Source of the DNA: Bog-473 sp963807675
GTDB lineage: Bacteria > Actinomycetota > Acidimicrobiia > Acidimicrobiales > RAAP-2
NCBI GenBank assembly: GCA_963807675.1
Contig: CAWECP010000012.1
Coordinates: forward strand, 806,001 to 870,000
Direction of reading: 5' to 3'
DNA length: 64,000 bases
The position numbers and the translations under genes were made by a program. The notes under the pieces are model-generated. The model had not been told where the DNA came from. It saw only the letters and a program-made list of their open reading frames with translations, and did no database searches. Of the stretch, positions 61,397-64,000 are shown piece by piece; position 1 is the first letter of the stretch, and the number at the start of each line of letters is the position of its first letter.

Positions 61397-62644
61397 TCAG
61401 GGGGGTGGGGACGACGACGTGGTCGTGCTCGTGGCGGTCGTAGTCGTGGTCGGTGAGTTGTTGCCGCCGGTCGTCGCGGCGCTGGTCGTGGACGTGGTCA
61501 TCTGGGACCCGTTCGAAATTGTCGTCGATGTGGTCGAGAGCGGGACGGTCACCTGGGTTGTCGGAGCCATCGAGGTGGTGGACGTGGTGGACGTTGCAAC
61601 CGGTGCGGCTCCCGTGTCGGGGCTCACGCACCCGGGGGGCGGGCCGGACGAGCCCTGCTGTCCGGGCATGAGCACCGTGCCGGCGCAGCCGAAGTTCGAC
61701 AAGACGGTGTCGCCGGTCACCGTCGAGCCGTCCGGGAGGGTGTATTCGGTTTTTTGTTCCCTGATGTAGCCCTCGCCGTCAACGGAGACCCACGTCGTCT
61801 TCCCGGCAAAGCCGCTGCTCTCGATGATGGCGTCGGCGGCACGGATGGTGGAGATCTGCTCGGGCGTGAGACCGCTGGTGTCGGGGTCTTGAAGCCCGGT
61901 CTCGGACAGCTTGTAGATGGTCACCGGCACGCCGTCGACACTCCCCGTGCCGGCTGGCTGCACGCCTTGGATCTCCTGGGTCTCGAGGTCGAGATACCCG
62001 GTGCCGCCGGCCAGACCCTGCATGTCCAACGCTCCCGCCACCTGGCCAAGCGTGCCCTCGACCGAGCTGGCAAAGCCAGAAAGCGGTGCGCCCAGTCCAG
62101 CCTGGTCCGGCCCGGCGAGACCGTAGTCACCGCCACCGAACTCCCAGACGTCCGTCCCGTTGTCGTAGAGCGTGATCGTCCCAAGGGGTCCCTCATCCGT
62201 AACCGTCACCATGGCGTAGGGGTTGGTATCGACCGTGCCATGCCCGGTTGTGGGGGACAGCAGGCCCGAACAACTCGCGGCTGACAAAGAGCTCGACCCG
62301 GTACCCGCTTGCGGACACTGGGTGGGCGACGTCGTAGTGTCGCTGTAGGTCATGTCGTAGCTGCCCGAGTCGGTGGTGACGCTCATCGCGGACAACACCG
62401 ACGCCATGGCGACATGGTCGCCGCGTCCCGCCCCGCCCTTGCCAGCAGTCCCGCTTCCGCCCGACGCCAGCGTCAAGGCGACGGGTACGGCGACCGCCGC
62501 CGCGCACACGAGGCAGGCCACGGCAACGACAATCGGGGCGTGCCGGCGTCGGCGGGCTGAGCCGGAGTCTGGTTCGTCCTCCACGTACAGAGGGACGGAC
62601 TCATCACCGGGGTCGACATCACTCGAAGCGGAGCGCAACGGCAC
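61397..62644 (-). CDS. Membrane-anchored Ser/Thr-rich protein, tandem family copy 1
   Basis: A 415-residue protein. A short cytoplasmic start with ESVPLYVEDEP is followed by one membrane helix (PIVVAVACLVCAAAVAVPVALTLA). The outside domain (about 70-340) has DTNPYAMVTVTDEGPLGTIT, WEFGGGDYGLAG, PLSGFASSVEGTLG, and CAGTVLMPGQQGSS followed by GCVSPDTGAAP. The last 75 residues are almost only Thr and Ser, a wall-spanning or glycosylated stalk. It is clearly paralogous to the next gene. No known family recognised; a lipid- or ligand-binding outer domain is possible. Confidence 0.75.
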   Translation of the reverse strand: MPLRSASSDVDPGDESVPLYVEDEPDSGSARRRRHAPIVVAVACLVCAAAVAVPVALTLASGGSGTAGKGGAGRGDHVAMASVLSAMSVTTDSGSYDMTYSDTTTSPTQCPQAGTGSSSLSAASCSGLLSPTTGHGTVDTNPYAMVTVTDEGPLGTITLYDNGTDVWEFGGGDYGLAGPDQAGLGAPLSGFASSVEGTLGQVAGALDMQGLAGGTGYLDLETQEIQGVQPAGTGSVDGVPVTIYKLSETGLQDPDTSGLTPEQISTIRAADAIIESSGFAGKTTWVSVDGEGYIREQKTEYTLPDGSTVTGDTVLSNFGCAGTVLMPGQQGSSGPPPGCVSPDTGAAPVATSTTSTTSMAPTTQVTVPLSTTSTTISNGSQMTTSTTSAATTGGNNSPTTTTTATSTTTSSSPPP

Positions 62645-62653
62645 GGCCTGTCC

Positions 62654-63952
62654 CTACGGGTCTGTCGTGGTGGTAGTCGTGGTGGTGGTCGTCGTCGAGC
62701 TCGTCGGCGACTCCGTCGCGGGCGTGGTGGTGGTGGAGGTCGTCATCTGGGGGCCGACCGAAATCGTCGTCGGGGTGCTCGAGAGCGGGCCGCCCACCGG
62801 GGTCGTCGGAGCGGTAGACGTCGTGGACGCCGACGCAGGGGCGGCTCCCGTGTCGGGGCTCACACACCCCGCGGGTGGGCTGGATGATCCCTGCTGCCCG
62901 GGCATGAGGACCGTGCCGGCACAGCCGAAGTCGGAAAAGGTCGCCTCACCCATCGACGTCGAGCCGTCGGAGTATTTGGCGGTGGAGACCGACTGGCGGA
63001 TGTAGCCGCTGGCGTCGATGGAGACCACCGTGCTGACCCCGAGATAGCCATTCTGGGCCAGGACGGCGAGGGCCTGGCTGATGGTGGTCGACTGCTCCGC
63101 CGTCAGATCGGGGAGATCGGCCTCCTCCGAGGGATCGAGGAATACCCGGTACTGGTCGACGGCGACGCCGTCGACCGTGCTCGTCCCGGTGAAGTCGGCA
63201 CCCGTGATCTCCTGCTGATCGAGATTGAGGTAGCCGGTGGGGCTGGCCAGCCCGAGCATCGCCGATGCGCCCTCGCGCTGGCCGAGTGTGCCTTCGACCA
63301 GGCCGGCGAATCCGGAGAGGGGCGAGCCGGCACCGCCGGTCGTGGAACCAGGCGAGAGTCCGTAATCGGCGCCTCCCAACTCCCAGATGTCGTTGCCATC
63401 CGTGCGCAGCGTCACCGTTCCGAGGCCGGGCACCTGCGATGTGGCCACCATCGCGTACGGGTTGGTGTCGACGATGGCTTGACCGGTGATGGGTTCGCCG
63501 CCCTGCGCATTGGTGCCCGAGATTTCGCCGCACAATTCTTGCGTCACCTCGCCGGGGCCGGTCGCGGTTTGCCCGCTCGCCGGTTCGACCACGTTGGTGC
63601 ACTGCGACGTGGGGGTGGTGGTCGGTGAACTCGTCGGCGAGCTTGGGCCCGAGAACTGGTAGGTGACGTTGAAGCTGCCCGAATCGGTGGTGGCGCTCAG
63701 CGCCGACAACACCGATGCCATGGCGGTGCGATCGCCGTGACCCGCTCCTTCCTTGCTGGCGCGTCCGTCTCCGCCCGATGCCAGCGTCAAGCCGACGGGG
63801 ACGGCGACCGCCGCCGCGCACACGAGACAGACCACCGCAACGACCGGACCGCGGCGGCGGCGGCTCGGCGCGCCAGCCTGCGGCTCGTCCTCCACATACA
63901 GGGGGACGGACTCGCCCGTGCGGTCGGCGTCGGAGTCTCCCGGGCGGAACAC
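62654..63952 (-). CDS. Membrane-anchored Ser/Thr-rich protein, tandem family copy 2
   Basis: A 432-residue paralogue of 61397-62644, nine bases upstream on the same strand. It shares ESVPLYVEDEP, the VVAVVCLVCAAAVAVPVGLTLASGG helix, DTNPYAMVATSQVPGLGTVT, WELGGADYGLS, SPLSGFAGLVEGTLGQ, and CAGTVLMPGQQGSS with GCVSPDTGAAP. It differs by an insertion with CTNVV and ELCGEI that may form an extra disulphide. The tail is again Thr-rich. Function unknown. Confidence 0.75.
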   Translation of the reverse strand: MFRPGDSDADRTGESVPLYVEDEPQAGAPSRRRRGPVVAVVCLVCAAAVAVPVGLTLASGGDGRASKEGAGHGDRTAMASVLSALSATTDSGSFNVTYQFSGPSSPTSSPTTTPTSQCTNVVEPASGQTATGPGEVTQELCGEISGTNAQGGEPITGQAIVDTNPYAMVATSQVPGLGTVTLRTDGNDIWELGGADYGLSPGSTTGGAGSPLSGFAGLVEGTLGQREGASAMLGLASPTGYLNLDQQEITGADFTGTSTVDGVAVDQYRVFLDPSEEADLPDLTAEQSTTISQALAVLAQNGYLGVSTVVSIDASGYIRQSVSTAKYSDGSTSMGEATFSDFGCAGTVLMPGQQGSSSPPAGCVSPDTGAAPASASTTSTAPTTPVGGPLSSTPTTISVGPQMTTSTTTTPATESPTSSTTTTTTTTTTTDP

Positions 63953-63961
63953 GGCCGATCC

Positions 63962-64000
63962 CTACGGTGCCGTCGTGCTGGTCGGCGCGACTGTGGTCGT
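63962..64000 (-). CDS. C-terminal end of a third tandem paralogue (partial)
   Basis: The minus strand reads TTTVAPTSTTAP and then TAG at 63962-63964, the same Thr-rich tail and the same nine-base gap to the next gene as between copies 1 and 2. The rest lies outside the window. Confidence 0.6.
   Translation of the reverse strand, partial: TTTVAPTSTTAP

Noticed and set aside
1..64000. tRNA, rRNA, phage or plasmid replication genes
   Set aside because: None recognised on either strand by reading; a dedicated covariance-model search was not possible here.

Overview
The window is high-GC DNA from an actinobacterium. Three things point to the class Acidimicrobiia (inference, not proof): a secreted protein built from SDGGVFAFGDA-type repeats, F420/LLM-type redox enzymes, and compact operons with GTGA/ATGA stop-start overlaps and leaderless promoters. 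No rRNA, tRNA, CRISPR array or phage genes were seen.

Layout. 1-4.3 kb is a decaying segment: a broken methyltransferase gene, and an adenylate-cyclase/TPR gene split by a complete 1450-bp IS4-family element with a 10-bp target duplication. 4.9-10.1 kb holds an autoregulated-looking TetR gene with an F420-type reductase, an NTF2-like protein, a PhyH dioxygenase, two small proteins and a frame-broken secreted lipase. 10.2-21.8 kb is metabolic and secretory: SDR plus aldehyde dehydrogenase, a repeat protein, an acyl-CoA synthetase, acetyltransferases, 3-methyladenine glycosylase, a quinone oxidoreductase, an LLM oxidoreductase and a second SDR. 21.9-30.1 kb is a visibly less GC-rich island of glycan genes (TylF- and FkbM-type methyltransferases, an O-acyltransferase, a sugar epimerase, three glycosyltransferase-related genes). 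40.6 down to 30.2 kb is one tightly coupled nine-gene minus-strand operon: rmlB, rmlD, ugd, a UDP-xylose-synthase-like gene, two GT2 enzymes, a two-lobed aspartic protease, a GT2-methyltransferase fusion and a GT-C-like membrane protein. 40.6-48.1 kb carries birA divergent from a biotin carboxylase, an M20 peptidase, a monooxygenase-fold protein, a GtrA protein between direct repeats, an acyl-CoA mutase and a VOC protein. 48.1-56.4 kb has CtaG, an aldo/keto reductase, a hydrolase, CapA, an acyltransferase, a rhodanese-ThiF protein, a nitroreductase-like protein and a GT8-like protein. 56.4-60.6 kb pairs cobalamin adenosyltransferase with metH. The right end is a tandem family of at least three membrane-anchored Ser/Thr-rich proteins.

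How the genes fit together. The rml/ugd/uxs operon and the 22-30 kb island would make dTDP- and UDP-sugars (deoxyhexose, glucuronate, xylose) and assemble and decorate a surface polysaccharide by methylation and O-acylation; rmlA and rmlC are not in the window. BirA would biotinylate the adjacent carboxylase alpha subunit. Carboxylase, acyl-CoA mutase, cobalamin adenosyltransferase and MetH outline propionyl-CoA and cobalamin metabolism, although the mutase lacks its own cobalamin domain.

Quality note. Five otherwise normal genes, including metH and the biotin carboxylase, are broken by single-base insertions or deletions, several in or beside G/C runs. Many may be assembly errors. The left-end amber codons and the IS insertion are different in kind and look like real decay.
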